Shown piece after piece: positions 38,612 through 48,395 of a stretch of DNA of 64,000 nt. The position numbers were made by a program, and so were the translations under genes. Position 1 is the stretch's first letter; the number at the start of each line of letters is the position of its first letter. Under the pieces are notes generated by a model. That model had not been told where the DNA came from. It saw nothing but the letters and a program-made list of their open reading frames with translations, and made no database searches. The stretch is from NCBI GenBank assembly GCA_001023535.1, contig CP011020.1:3175734-3239733 (forward strand), written 5' to 3'. Source of the DNA: Pseudomonas chlororaphis (GTDB taxonomy: Bacteria; Pseudomonadota; Gammaproteobacteria; Pseudomonadales; Pseudomonadaceae).

Positions 38612-39286
38612 ATGCGTGTCCTGATCATCGAAGACGAAGAAAAAACCGCCGACTACCTGCACCGCGGCTTGAGCGAACAGGGCTACACCGTGGACGTCGC
38701 GCCGGACGGCATAGAGGGCCTGCACCTGGCCCTGGAAACCGATTACGCGGTGATCGTGCTCGACGTGATGCTGCCGGGCCTGGACGGCTTCGGCGTGTTG
38801 CGGGCCTTGCGCGCCCGCAAGCAGACCCCGGTGATCATGCTGACCGCCCGGGAACGGGTCGAGGATCGCATCAAGGGGCTGCGCGACGGCGCCGATGACT
38901 ACCTGGGCAAACCGTTCTCCTTCCTCGAACTGGTGGCCCGCCTGCAAGCCCTGACCCGCCGCAGCGGTGGCCACGAACCCGTGCAGGTGACCATCGCCGA
39001 CCTGTGGATCGACCTGATCAGCCGCAAGGCCACACGGGCCGGGCAACGCCTGGACCTGACCGCCAAGGAGTTTTCCCTGCTCAGCGTCCTGGCCCGTCGC
39101 CAGGGCGAGATCCTGTCGAAAACCGCCATTGCCGAAATGGTCTGGGACATCAATTTCGACAGCGACGCCAACGTGGTCGAAGTGGCGATCAAGCGCCTGC
39201 GCGCCAAGCTCGACGGGCCGTTCGAGCAGAAGCTGCTGCACACGATCCGCGGCATGGGCTATGTGCTGGAGAGCCGCAGTGAGTAA
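38612..39286 (+). CDS. OmpR-family response regulator
   Basis: A 224-residue regulator with a receiver domain (1-115; Asp8/Asp9-type acidic pocket, phosphoacceptor Asp51 and the conserved Lys near 100) and a C-terminal winged helix (about 128-224). It resembles CopR/IrlR-type regulators. It sits directly after the RND permease and overlaps the sensor kinase start, so it probably controls the pump operon. Confidence 0.93.
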   Translation: MRVLIIEDEEKTADYLHRGLSEQGYTVDVAPDGIEGLHLALETDYAVIVLDVMLPGLDGFGVLRALRARKQTPVIMLTARERVEDRIKGLRDGADDYLGKPFSFLELVARLQALTRRSGGHEPVQVTIADLWIDLISRKATRAGQRLDLTAKEFSLLSVLARRQGEILSKTAIAEMVWDINFDSDANVVEVAIKRLRAKLDGPFEQKLLHTIRGMGYVLESRSE

Positions 39287-40640
39287 CAGCCTCGCCCTGC
39301 GCCTGAGCGGGATGTTCACGCTGGTGGCGGCGTTGGTGTTCCTGTTGATCGGCGGCGCGCTGTACCAGCAGGTTGCCAAGGGCCTGGGCCTGTTGCCGGA
39401 AGCCGAACTCGATGCGCGCTACAGCGTGCTCGAATCCACGGTGGGCCGCTACGGCACCCCCGAACACTGGGTGAAGATCAATAACAAGCTGCGGTTGCTG
39501 GGCGAAGAAGACAAACGCATCCATTTCTGGATCGTCAGCGGCGACCCACGCTTCGAGTACGGCAACCCGGATGCGCAGATCCGCGCCTTCGCCGAGGGGC
39601 CGCTGGGCAAGCGCGACTTGAAGCTGCCTCACCGCCCCTATCCGATGAAAGTGCTGGTCAGTCAGTTCCCGGCCAAGGACCAACGCCCACCGTTGCGCTT
39701 CATGATCGGCATCGACACCGAGACGTTCTACCAGACCCAGCACCGTCTGCTGGTGGCGCTGGTGAGCCTGGCCATCGTCGGCGTGCTGCTGGCATCCCTG
39801 CTGGGGTATTGGGTGGCGCGGATCGGCCTCAAGCCCTTGATCAAGTTGTCCGACGAAGCCCAGCGCCTGACGCCGCCGCGCCTGTCCGGGCGCTTGCAAC
39901 TGACGCCATTGCCGCCGGAGCTGAGTCAGTTCGTCAGCTCCTTCAACGCCACCCTCGACCGGGTCGAACTGGCCTACTCGCGGCTCGAATCGTTCAACGC
40001 CGATGTCGCCCACGAACTGCGTTCCCCGCTGACCAACCTGATCGGCCAGACCCAGGTGGCGTTGACCCGCGGGCGCTCGGCCGAACATTACTTCGAAGTG
40101 CTGCAGTCAAACCTCGAAGAGCTGGAACGGCTGCGCTCGATCATCAACGACATGCTGTTCCTCGCCAGCGCCGACCAGGGCAGCAAGGCCACCAAGCTGA
40201 CCAGCACCTCCCTGGCCAGCGAAGTGGCGACCACCCTCGACTACCTGGACTTCATCCTGGAAGACGCCCAGGTCCAGGTTCGGGTCAGCGGCGACGCCCA
40301 GGCCAACATCGAGATCGCCCACCTGCGCCGGGCGCTGATCAACCTGCTGAGCAATGCCGTGCAGCACACCGCTGCCGGACAGGTCATCGACGTGCGCATC
40401 GAGGTCCAGGCCGACCAGATCACCCTGGCCGTCACCAACCCCGGCGAGCCGATTGCCGGTGAACACCTGCCGCGCCTGTTCGAACGCTTCTACCGGGTCG
40501 ATGCCTCGCGCAGCAACAGCGGCGCCAACCACGGATTGGGGCTGGCGATCGTCAAGGCCATCGCCCTGATGCATGGCGGCGACGTGTTCGTGCGCAGCGA
40601 GCGGGGGGCCAACACCTTCGGGATCCGCTTGCCCGCCTGA
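39279..40640 (+). CDS. Sensor histidine kinase (HAMP-HisKA-HATPase)
   Basis: The start is GTG 39279, overlapping the response-regulator stop by 8 nt; longer in-frame versions would lie wholly inside the regulator gene. The 453-residue kinase has two membrane helices (about 8-28 and 152-174) enclosing a periplasmic sensor domain. HAMP, HisKA with His245 (VAHELRSP) and HATPase_c with LLSNAVQHT and GLGLAIVKAI follow. It is the cognate kinase of the upstream regulator. The signal is unknown. Confidence 0.93.
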   Translation: MSNSLALRLSGMFTLVAALVFLLIGGALYQQVAKGLGLLPEAELDARYSVLESTVGRYGTPEHWVKINNKLRLLGEEDKRIHFWIVSGDPRFEYGNPDAQIRAFAEGPLGKRDLKLPHRPYPMKVLVSQFPAKDQRPPLRFMIGIDTETFYQTQHRLLVALVSLAIVGVLLASLLGYWVARIGLKPLIKLSDEAQRLTPPRLSGRLQLTPLPPELSQFVSSFNATLDRVELAYSRLESFNADVAHELRSPLTNLIGQTQVALTRGRSAEHYFEVLQSNLEELERLRSIINDMLFLASADQGSKATKLTSTSLASEVATTLDYLDFILEDAQVQVRVSGDAQANIEIAHLRRALINLLSNAVQHTAAGQVIDVRIEVQADQITLAVTNPGEPIAGEHLPRLFERFYRVDASRSNSGANHGLGLAIVKAIALMHGGDVFVRSERGANTFGIRLPA

Positions 40641-40877
40641 CGTTCCACACGTCGCATCCCAACGGCCTTTTGCCCATTGAATGCTGGGCGAAAGGCAATT
40701 GAATCAGAATCAGGCGATCACGGCCTGGGACATCGGCGAACGGGTGATTACGCAGAGATGGATTGCCCGCCCTCACCGATCCAAGCACAATCAGCAAAAG
40801 GCCAGCATACGGCTCATTTGCCAGCCGTGTGCCCTTTGGGATGGATCCCCGCCACAAACAATGCAGACACTGTAACC

Positions 40878-42374
40878 ATGAGCACGAGCAGTGCGACACC
40901 CGGCAATACCCTGTTTTCGATACGCTCGGAACGGGCACTCGTTTTCGCCAGCTCGCTGGTGGTCACGGCCATCCTGAGCATCGTGACGTTCCTGCTGATT
41001 CGCGAACATACCAGCGCACAACTGGCCGCTACCCGCGCGGCCACCAACATCGTGCAACTGATCGACGCCGACGTGCTGCGCAACGTCGAGCTCTATGACC
41101 TGTCGCTACAAGGCCTGATCAGCACGGCCAAGCGCAGTGACCTCATCGGGGTGTCGCCGGCGATTCGTCACCTGGCCCTGTTCGACCGCGCCACCGCCGC
41201 GCCCTACAAGGGCGACATCCTGCTGCTCGACAGGCGCGGTGACGTGATCGCCGACTCCGCCTCGGTCATCCCGCGCCAGGGCAATTACGCCGACCGGGAA
41301 TATTTTCGCGTGCACCTCGACGACCCGAGCCTGGGCATGATGATCAGCCGTCCGTTTCGCTCCAGGAGTGTCGCCCAGGACTGGCGCATCAGCTTCAGCT
41401 ATCGATTGAACGATGAACAGGGTGAGTTCATGGGCGTGGCCGAGGCCGGGATGCGCTTGAACTACTTCAGCCAGCTGTTCAAGAGCCTGAACATTGGCCA
41501 CGGCAGCACGGTGAACCTGATCAGCCGCGACGGGATCCTGCTGGCACAGGAGCCGCCCCTGGCCGACGACATGATCGGCAAGGACTTCAGCAACCGACCG
41601 AACTTCGTGCGCATCCTGAAGGAAGGCAATGGCAGTTTTACCAGCGTGTCCAGCGTCGACCAGAGCACGCGCCTGTACACCTTTTCCCAGGTGGGCAACC
41701 TGCCGTTGATTGTCGTGGTGGCGTTGTCGTCCCAGGAAGTGTTCGCCTCGTGGAAACGCACGGCGTTGATGGTCAGCGGCGCGACCGGCGCGCTGTGCAT
41801 CGCCTTGCTCTGGCTCACCTGGCTGCTACGTCGCGAATTGCGCCGCCGCCATCGGGCCGAGCGGAACCTGGCACAACTGGCGTCGATCGACGCCCTGACC
41901 GGCCTGGCCAACCGCCGGACCCTGGATGTGAAACTGCATCAGGAGTGGCTGCGTTCCCAGCGCTCGGGGCAACCGCTGTCGGTCATGATGATCGATGCCG
42001 ACCACTTCAAGGCCTACAACGATCGCCACGGCCACCAAGGCGGGGACGAAGCCCTGCGAAGCCTCGCCCAGCTCATCGACGAACACGTCCGTCGCCCCGC
42101 CGACCTCGCCGCGCGCTATGGGGGTGAAGAGTTCGCGGTGGTGGTTCCGGAAACCACCACCGCCGGCGCCTTCACCATGGCCCAGAATATCCGCCAGGCC
42201 GTTGAACAACTGCCGCCTCCCGTCCCGGGAGAAGCCCCGATGACCGTCAGCATCGGCATCGCCACCTGGGCCAAAGGACCGTACAGCGACCTCGAACAAC
42301 TCCTGGTCGCCGCCGACAAGGCGCTGTACCAAGCCAAGGCCAGCGGCCGCAACCGCGTCGTGTGCGCCATGTAA
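40878..42374 (+). CDS. Membrane-bound diguanylate cyclase with extracytoplasmic sensor domain
   Basis: From ATG 40878 the protein has 498 residues: a membrane helix (about 20-40), a periplasmic dCACHE-like sensor (about 45-285), a second helix, and a GGDEF domain. The active site is GGEEF at 415-419. The allosteric I-site RPAD (406-409) is exactly five residues upstream, so product inhibition is expected. It makes cyclic di-GMP from GTP. Upstream in-frame codons back to about 40677 lack a ribosome site. It stands 237 nt after the kinase gene, probably as a separate transcript. Confidence 0.9.
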   Translation: MSTSSATPGNTLFSIRSERALVFASSLVVTAILSIVTFLLIREHTSAQLAATRAATNIVQLIDADVLRNVELYDLSLQGLISTAKRSDLIGVSPAIRHLALFDRATAAPYKGDILLLDRRGDVIADSASVIPRQGNYADREYFRVHLDDPSLGMMISRPFRSRSVAQDWRISFSYRLNDEQGEFMGVAEAGMRLNYFSQLFKSLNIGHGSTVNLISRDGILLAQEPPLADDMIGKDFSNRPNFVRILKEGNGSFTSVSSVDQSTRLYTFSQVGNLPLIVVVALSSQEVFASWKRTALMVSGATGALCIALLWLTWLLRRELRRRHRAERNLAQLASIDALTGLANRRTLDVKLHQEWLRSQRSGQPLSVMMIDADHFKAYNDRHGHQGGDEALRSLAQLIDEHVRRPADLAARYGGEEFAVVVPETTTAGAFTMAQNIRQAVEQLPPPVPGEAPMTVSIGIATWAKGPYSDLEQLLVAADKALYQAKASGRNRVVCAM

Positions 42375-43659
42375 TCCCCGCCCTCTCTACATCTGGACAA
42401 CCGTGGCCAGGGAGCTTGCTCCCTCGCCACGAAAACCCGCTCACACCAAACCTCCGTGGCGAGGGGATTTATCCCCGTTGGACTGCGCAGCAGGCCCAAA
42501 AAAGATCAATGAGATATGCCTGATGCACCCAGGCGCCTGCTCCAGGGGGCCGCTTCGCAGCCCAACGGGGATAAATCCCCTCGCCACAAAAGCGTTCGCC
42601 ACAGTCCCTCATTTACATAATGGGCAACCACACAACCGTGGCGAGGGAGCTTGCTCCCGTTGGACTGCGCAGCAGGCCCAAAAAGATCAATGTGGTACGC
42701 CTGATACACCCAGGCGCCTGCCCCAGGGGCCGCTTCGCAGCCCAGCGGGAGCAAGCTCCCTCGCCACAAAAACAAGCTCACACCGCCCCCCTGTGGCGAG
42801 GGGATTTATCCCCGATGGACTGCGCAGCAGGCCCAAAAAGATCAATGCGGTGCGCCTGATACACCCAGGCGCCTGCTCCAGGGGGGGCCGCTTCGTAGCC
42901 CAGCGGGAGCAAGCTCCCTCGCCACGAAAACCCGCTCACACCAAACCTCTGTGGCGAGGGGATTTATCCCCGTTGGACTGCGCAGCAGGCCCAAAAAAGA
43001 TCAATGAGATATGCCTGATACACCCAGGCGCCTGCTCCAGGGGGGCCGCTTCGCAGCCCATCGGGGATAAATCCCCTCGCCACAAAAGCGCTCGCCACAG
43101 TCCCTCACTTGCATAATGGGCAACCACACAACCGTGGCGAGGGAGCTTGCTCCCGCTGGACTGCGCAGCAGGCCCAAAAAAGATCAATGCGGTGCGCCTG
43201 ATACACCCAGGCGCCTGCTCCAGGGGCCGCTTCGCAGCCCAGCGGGAGCAAGCTCCCTCGCCACAAAAACAAGCTCACACCGCCCCCCTGTGGCGAGGGG
43301 ATTTATCCCCGATGGACTGCGCAGCAGGCCCAAAAAGATCAATGCGGTGCGCCTGATACACCCAGGCGCCTGCTCCAGGGGGGGCCGCTTCGCAGCCCAG
43401 CGGGAGCAAGCTCCCTCGCCACAAAAACAAGCTCACACAAGCCCCTGTGGCGAGGGGATTTATCCCCGTTGGACTGCGCAGCAGGCCCAAAAAAGATCAA
43501 TGCGATATGCCTGATACACCCAGGCGCCTGCTCCAGAGAGGGCCGCTTCGCAGCCCAGCGGGAGCAAGCTCCCTCGCCACGAAAACCCGCTCACACTGAA
43601 CCTCTGTGCGATGGGGTTTATCCGAAACGGTCCCTTGATAAACAACCGGCATAAAAAAA
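42375..43659. repeat. Large REP array: seven units with nested 496-bp higher-order duplication
   Basis: After a REP pair at 42401-42440, seven units share a core of GACTGCGCAGCAGGCCC, then AAGATCAATG, CACCCAGGCGCCTGC and CCGCTTCGCAGCCCA, closed by inverted REP arms. Core starts are 42481, 42663, 42818, 42976, 43159, 43315 and 43472. Units 1-3 recur as units 4-6 with an offset of 495-497 bp, and unit 7 begins a third round. Arms are of two kinds, AGCTTGCTCCC and GATTTATCCCC. A decayed half-arm (about 43605-43623) ends the array next to the insertion sequence. No real gene is present. Confidence 0.93.
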
Positions 43660-44967
43660 GGTTCTTCACGGAATCCCGGGAAACACAGAAACAAGAACGC
43701 CGATTTGATTGATGATGTTCGTGCGAGCAAACACATCTAACAAACCGGCGTTCTTATGCGCGATATTAATACTTTCCTTCCTTTTTGGGAGGGCTTTTCT
43801 GTCGTCACGATCAAGCCTGATGGCGACGATCTACAAATCGATCTGATTCCCCATCCCACCCGATTCCCATCCTGCGGCGGGTGCCAGAAACCCTGTTCAA
43901 CCACTCATGAGTATTGCGAGCGTACCGTTCGTGACCTGCCGATTCTCGGTCGTGCGGTACGCCTGAGCGTGTTGCTCAGGCGGGTGGGCTGTCGTGACTG
44001 CGGTAAACGCATGGAGGCCGTCAGTTGGCTGGACCGCTATGCCCGCATGACGCGCCGTTTGGCCGAGGCGGTCATTCAGGCCTGCGAACGCCTCCCCACA
44101 CTGCACGTGGCTCAACTGTTCGGGCTGCATTGGGACACCGTTCGGTTGCTGGAGCGTCGAGCCTTGCAAGCGGCGTTGAGCGTTTTGCCAAAGGCGCAAC
44201 CGCGACGCCTGGTGATGGACGAGTTCGCCCTGTTCAAAGGTCATCGTTACGCCAGCGTGGTCCTGGATGCGGACACACGACGCGTGCTGTGGATCGGTGA
44301 AGGCCGCAGCCGAGCGGCGGTCAGGCCTTTCTTCGAAGAACTGGGACCCGAGGGTTGTGCTCGCATCGAAGCGGTGGCGATGGACATGAACACCGCTTTT
44401 GACCTGGAGGTTCGCCAGCACTGTCCCAACGCGCGAGTGGTCTACGACCTTTTCCATGTGGTGGCCAAATATGGCCGAGAGGTGATTGATCGGGTCCGCG
44501 TCGACGAGGCTAACCGGTTGCGTCACGACAAGCCTGCCCGCAAGGTCATCAAGCAGGCGCGATGGCTGTTGCTGCGCAATCCGCAGAACTTGAAAACACC
44601 GGAGCAACAGGTCCGCCTGGAGGATCTGCTGGCGGCCAACCAAGCGTTGATGACGGTCTATTTGATGAAGGCTGAACTCAAAACACTCTGGACGCCGAGT
44701 ACTGCCTGGGGTTGGCGAGCGGCCTGGAAGCAATGGCTGCGTCATGCGCATGAAAGCGAAATACCGGCTCTGATCCAGTTCGCCAAACGGCTAAAGGGTT
44801 ACTGGCGGGGCATCGTGAGCCGGGTTCGCTGGCCGATGCACACCGGTCAGTTGGAAGGAATAAACAATCGAATAAAGGTCATCAAGCGGATGGCGTACGG
44901 TTACCGGGATAGCGAATTCTTTTTCATGAAGATCAAGAGCGTCTTTCCCGGCAATCCGTGATGAACC
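43660..44967 (+). mobile_element. ISL3-family insertion sequence, apparently complete
   Basis: The left end GGTTCTTCACGGAATCCCGG and the inverse of the right end, GGTTCATCACGGATTGCCGG, are 24-bp terminal inverted repeats with few mismatches. They flank a full transposase gene, and the element is about 1.31 kb. A run of A precedes the left end and eight T follow the right end, so the symmetry continues outward (43653-44974 at most). No direct target duplication is evident. It sits between the REP array and kefF. Confidence 0.88.
43756..44961 (+). CDS. ISL3-family transposase
   Basis: A 401-residue DDE transposase. The N-terminal zinc-finger-like cysteines (Cys40/43/47 and Cys79/82) and helix-turn-helix region precede the catalytic triad Asp155 (VMDEFALFKG), Asp210 (AVAMDMN) and Glu367 (QLEGINNRIK). 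The reading frame is unbroken, and its stop codon lies inside the right terminal repeat, so the element may still be mobile. Confidence 0.92.
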   Translation: MRDINTFLPFWEGFSVVTIKPDGDDLQIDLIPHPTRFPSCGGCQKPCSTTHEYCERTVRDLPILGRAVRLSVLLRRVGCRDCGKRMEAVSWLDRYARMTRRLAEAVIQACERLPTLHVAQLFGLHWDTVRLLERRALQAALSVLPKAQPRRLVMDEFALFKGHRYASVVLDADTRRVLWIGEGRSRAAVRPFFEELGPEGCARIEAVAMDMNTAFDLEVRQHCPNARVVYDLFHVVAKYGREVIDRVRVDEANRLRHDKPARKVIKQARWLLLRNPQNLKTPEQQVRLEDLLAANQALMTVYLMKAELKTLWTPSTAWGWRAAWKQWLRHAHESEIPALIQFAKRLKGYWRGIVSRVRWPMHTGQLEGINNRIKVIKRMAYGYRDSEFFFMKIKSVFPGNP

Positions 44968-45069
44968 TTTTTTTTCTGCCCGACACCGCGCTCGGGCGCA
45001 ATCGTTCCCCCTTCGCTCACGTGTGCCAAAGGATCGACGGAGCCAATTGAACGTTATGGAGTTCACCCG

Positions 45070-45591
45070 ATGATTCTTATCATTTACGCCCATCCCTACC
45101 CCGATAAATCGCGGGTCAACCAGGAGATGCTCAGGCGCGCCGCCCGTCACCCGGACGTGGTCATCCGCTCCCTCTACGAGCTGTATCCGGACTTCGACAT
45201 CGATGTCGAGGCCGAACAGCGGGCAGTCGAGCAAGCGCAACTGGTGGTGCTGCAACACCCGATGTACTGGTACAGCGCCCCACCGCTGATGAAATTGTGG
45301 ATCGACAAGGTGTTCACCCAGGGCTGGGCCTATGGCAAGGGCGCCGTCGCCCTCAAGGGCAAGCCCTTGCTGTGGGCCGTCACCACCGGTGGCGCGCACG
45401 ATCATTTCCAGATGGGCGACTACCCCGGTTTTTTGGCGCTGGCCCAACCCCTCCACGCGACAGCCCTCTATTGCCACATGCGGTGGCTGGAGCCGGTAGC
45501 CGTGCACGGCGCGTATGCCGGTGCCTGCGACGCCCAAGACGCACAAATCGAGCACTATTGCGCTCGCCTGGCCGTCTGGAAGGACGATTGA
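45070..45591 (+). CDS. kefF: KefF-like NAD(P)H oxidoreductase, ancillary to potassium efflux
   Basis: The 173-residue flavodoxin-fold quinone oxidoreductase has the FMN-site segment [17 protein letters not shown] and the TTGG loop. In E. coli KefF binds and activates KefC, which gates K+ efflux upon electrophile stress. Its gene ends 1 nt before the antiporter gene, the same kefF-kefC order as in enterics, supporting the assignment. Confidence 0.88.
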   Translation: MILIIYAHPYPDKSRVNQEMLRRAARHPDVVIRSLYELYPDFDIDVEAEQRAVEQAQLVVLQHPMYWYSAPPLMKLWIDKVFTQGWAYGKGAVALKGKPLLWAVTTGGAHDHFQMGDYPGFLALAQPLHATALYCHMRWLEPVAVHGAYAGACDAQDAQIEHYCARLAVWKDD

Positions 45592-45592
45592 A

Positions 45593-47407
45593 ATGGAAAC
45601 ACATAGCCTGATTGAAATGCTCATCTACCTGGGCTCGGCGGCTCTGATCGTGCCGATCGCCGTCCGGTTGGGGCTGGGCCCGGTGCTGGGCTACCTGCTC
45701 GCCGGTTGCGCCATCGGTCCCTGGGGCCTGAAGCTCGTCACCGACGTCAAGGCGATCCTGGAATTCGCCGAGATCGGCGTGGTGCTGATGCTCTTCATCA
45801 TCGGCCTCGAACTGGACCCCAAGCGCTTGTGGGCGCTGCGCAAAATGGTGTTTGGCGGCGGCGCGCTGCAAATGCTCGCCTGTGGCGCAGCCATCGCCTC
45901 GTTCTGCGCGCTGCTTGGCCTGAACTGGACGGCGGCGCTGCTGGTGGGCCTGACCTTGAGCCTGTCCTCCACGGCCATTGCCATGCAGGCCATGAGTGAG
46001 CGCAACCTGACCGCGACTGCCGTGGGGCGCAGCAGTTTTGCCGTGCTGCTGTTCCAGGACATCGCCGCCATTCCCCTGGTGGCCATGATCCCCCTGTTGG
46101 CGGCCCACGGCGGAACCCCGTCAGGCGCCGACCTGGCCTTGTCGATCGGCAAGATCGTCGCGGCAGTCGGCCTTGTCGTGGTGCTCGGCCGTTACGTTTC
46201 CCGGCCGCTGCTGCGCTTTGTCGCCAAATCCGGCCTGCGGGAAATCTTCAGTGCCGTCGCCCTCTTCCTGGTATTCGGCTTCGGGTTCCTGCTGGAGGAA
46301 GCCGGCCTGTCGATGGCGATGGGCGCATTCCTCGCCGGGGTGCTGCTGGCCAGCTCGGAATACCGGCACGCCCTGGAAAGCGACATCGAGCCGTTCAAAG
46401 GCTTACTGCTGGGGTTGTTTTTTATCGGCGTGGGCATGTCGATCGACTTCGGCACCCTGATCCATGCGCCGCTGAAGGTCCTGACCCTGACCCTGGGTTT
46501 CATCCTGATCAAGCTGCTGGTGATCCGGCTTATCGCACGCGTGCTCAATGTCCCCGGTGGCCAGCGCTCATGGCAGGCGGTGCTGCTCGGCCAGGGCAGC
46601 GAATTTGCCTTCGTGGTGTTCGGCGCCGCGACGGTCGCGGGCATCCTGACCGAGCAATGGGGTAAAAGCCTGACGCTGGCCGTGGCCTTGTCCATGTGCC
46701 TGACGCCGTTGCTCATCCTGCTGTTGGCGCGCATGGAGTCCGCCAGCAAGAAGAACCGCCAGGAATCCGACCTGGTCGACCCGCAGACGCCCCGGGTGAT
46801 CATCGCCGGGTTCGGCCGGTTCGGGCAAATCGCCGGCCGCCTGCTGATGTCCTGCGGCGTCGAGGTGGTGGTCCTGGACCACGACCCGGACAACATCGAG
46901 ACCTTGCGCAAATTCGGCGTGAAAGTGTTCTACGGCGACGCCACCCGCCTCGACCTGCTGGAAGCGGCCGGCGCGGGCCAGGCCGTGGTGATGATCAATG
47001 CGATCGACGACCAGGAAGACAACCTGAAGCTGACGCGCCTGGTCCGGGAACACTTCCCCGGCTTGAAGCTGCTTGCCCGGGCCCGGGACATGGGGCACAT
47101 CATCGCCCTGCGGCAACTGGGCGTGGAGGCCGCCGAGCGAGAAACCTTCGAAAGCGCGCTGGCGCTGGGTCGAAGCGCCCTGGTGCAGATGGGTGTGGGC
47201 AGCTACGAGGCACGGGAGCGCGCGGACCAGTTCCGTCGCCTGAACCTGCAGATGCTCGACGAGATCGTGGCCCACCCGGCGGACGACCTCGACTTCCGCC
47301 ACAACGCCTACCTACGAGCCAACGCATTGCTCGAAGAAATGTTCAACGAAGACCGCGCCCGGCCGACCCACGGCTGGTCCGAACAGCATCGGCCGGAGCC
47401 GGACTGA
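45593..47407 (+). CDS. kefC: Glutathione-gated potassium efflux antiporter (KefC/KefB type)
   Basis: A 604-residue CPA2 antiporter with about twelve transmembrane helices in residues 1-390. A cytoplasmic RCK/TrkA-N domain with Rossmann motif [10 protein letters not shown] (about 405-415) follows. The ATG chosen lies 1 nt after the kefF stop. KefC-type systems release K+ in exchange for H+ to acidify the cytoplasm and protect against electrophiles such as methylglyoxal. Choice between KefB and KefC rests on the adjacent kefF. Confidence 0.9.
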   Translation: METHSLIEMLIYLGSAALIVPIAVRLGLGPVLGYLLAGCAIGPWGLKLVTDVKAILEFAEIGVVLMLFIIGLELDPKRLWALRKMVFGGGALQMLACGAAIASFCALLGLNWTAALLVGLTLSLSSTAIAMQAMSERNLTATAVGRSSFAVLLFQDIAAIPLVAMIPLLAAHGGTPSGADLALSIGKIVAAVGLVVVLGRYVSRPLLRFVAKSGLREIFSAVALFLVFGFGFLLEEAGLSMAMGAFLAGVLLASSEYRHALESDIEPFKGLLLGLFFIGVGMSIDFGTLIHAPLKVLTLTLGFILIKLLVIRLIARVLNVPGGQRSWQAVLLGQGSEFAFVVFGAATVAGILTEQWGKSLTLAVALSMCLTPLLILLLARMESASKKNRQESDLVDPQTPRVIIAGFGRFGQIAGRLLMSCGVEVVVLDHDPDNIETLRKFGVKVFYGDATRLDLLEAAGAGQAVVMINAIDDQEDNLKLTRLVREHFPGLKLLARARDMGHIIALRQLGVEAAERETFESALALGRSALVQMGVGSYEARERADQFRRLNLQMLDEIVAHPADDLDFRHNAYLRANALLEEMFNEDRARPTHGWSEQHRPEPD

Positions 47408-47422
47408 GTCGCGCGCCCGACG

Positions 47423-48295
47423 TCAGCCCACCTCCACCAAGGCGTCCAGCTCGGCGAGCAGCGCCGGTGCAAGGGTCAGCTCGCTGGCACTGAGGTTTTC
47501 CCGCAGGTGCGCCAACGATGACGTACCCGGGATCAACAGGATGTTGGGCGCCCGTTGCAGCAGCCACGCCAGGGCCACGCACAGCGGCGACGCCTCCAGG
47601 CGCGCCGCGACGCTGGACAGGGTTTGCGATTGCAACGGCGTGAAGCCGCCCAACGGGAAGAACGGCACGTAGGCGATGCCTTCGCGGCCAAGCTCGGCGA
47701 TGAGGGACTCGTCGGCCCGATGGGTCAGGTTGAAGTGGTTCTGCACACAGACAACCTTGGCGATGCCCTGGGCCTGCCTGACCTGCGCGGCGGTGACGTT
47801 GCTCACGCCCAAATGCCGGATAAGCCCCTGGTGCTGCAACTCAGCCAGGGCCGTGAAGGATTGCTCGATGGATTCGTCCGACGGTGAATTCATATTGCCC
47901 CATACCCGCAGGTTGACCACATCCAGCACATCCAGGCCCAGGTTGCGCAGGTTGTCGTGCACCGCCTGGGTCAACTCGGCGGGGCTCTGGGCCGGGTTCC
48001 AGGATGCATCGGCGCCGCGCACTGCGCCCACCTTGGTCACGAGGGTCAAGTCCTCGGCGTAGGGGTGCAACGCTTCGCGAATCAACCGGTTGGTGACGTG
48101 CGGGCCGTAGAAGTCGGCGGTGTCGATGTGGTTGACCCCGCTAGCCACGGCCTCACGCAGCACCGCGACGGCCGCCGCCGGGTCCTTGGGTGGCCCGAAT
48201 ACATGGGGCCCCGCCAGTTGCATCGCCCCGTAGCCCATGCGCTTGACCGCACGGTCGCCCAGTAGAAAAGTGCCTGCCTTGTCTGCAATGCTCAT
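47423..48295 (-). CDS. Aldo/keto reductase family oxidoreductase
   Basis: A TIM-barrel oxidoreductase of 290 residues. The catalytic Asp58, Tyr63 (DTADFYG) and Lys88 (LVTKVG) are present. Where most members have a His after the next strand, this one has VVNLR (127-130), as in the YdbC-like subgroup. It probably reduces pyridoxal- or carbonyl-type substrates with NADPH; the substrate is not determinable. It is divergent from a LysR gene 100 nt away, its probable regulator. Confidence 0.85.
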   Translation of the reverse strand: MSIADKAGTFLLGDRAVKRMGYGAMQLAGPHVFGPPKDPAAAVAVLREAVASGVNHIDTADFYGPHVTNRLIREALHPYAEDLTLVTKVGAVRGADASWNPAQSPAELTQAVHDNLRNLGLDVLDVVNLRVWGNMNSPSDESIEQSFTALAELQHQGLIRHLGVSNVTAAQVRQAQGIAKVVCVQNHFNLTHRADESLIAELGREGIAYVPFFPLGGFTPLQSQTLSSVAARLEASPLCVALAWLLQRAPNILLIPGTSSLAHLRENLSASELTLAPALLAELDALVEVG

Positions 48296-48395
48296 CGCGT
48301 GCCCCTTGGATCAATGAAAGTACGAGCACTATAAGCATTGACCATTGCGCTGATAATCAGGTGCAATCGGCACAGCTTGTACGACGGAGAGAACA

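Noticed and set aside
39129..39278. Longer sensor-kinase start inside the response-regulator gene
   Set aside because: The extension has the out-of-frame composition of the regulator gene, and GTG 39279 gives a normal kinase N-terminus with a membrane helix.
42403..43520. A frame of over 230 codons of repeated peptide through the REP array
   Set aside because: It is entirely made of repeat units and has no start context; repeat translation only.
42400..43600. CRISPR-like array
   Set aside because: The repeated segments are long (about 130 bp), palindromic and of the REP type. There are no short repeats with unique spacers and no cas genes.
43652..44975. Eight-bp target duplication around the ISL3 element
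   Set aside because: The left flank is A-rich and the right flank T-rich: complementary, not direct copies, so no duplication can be claimed.
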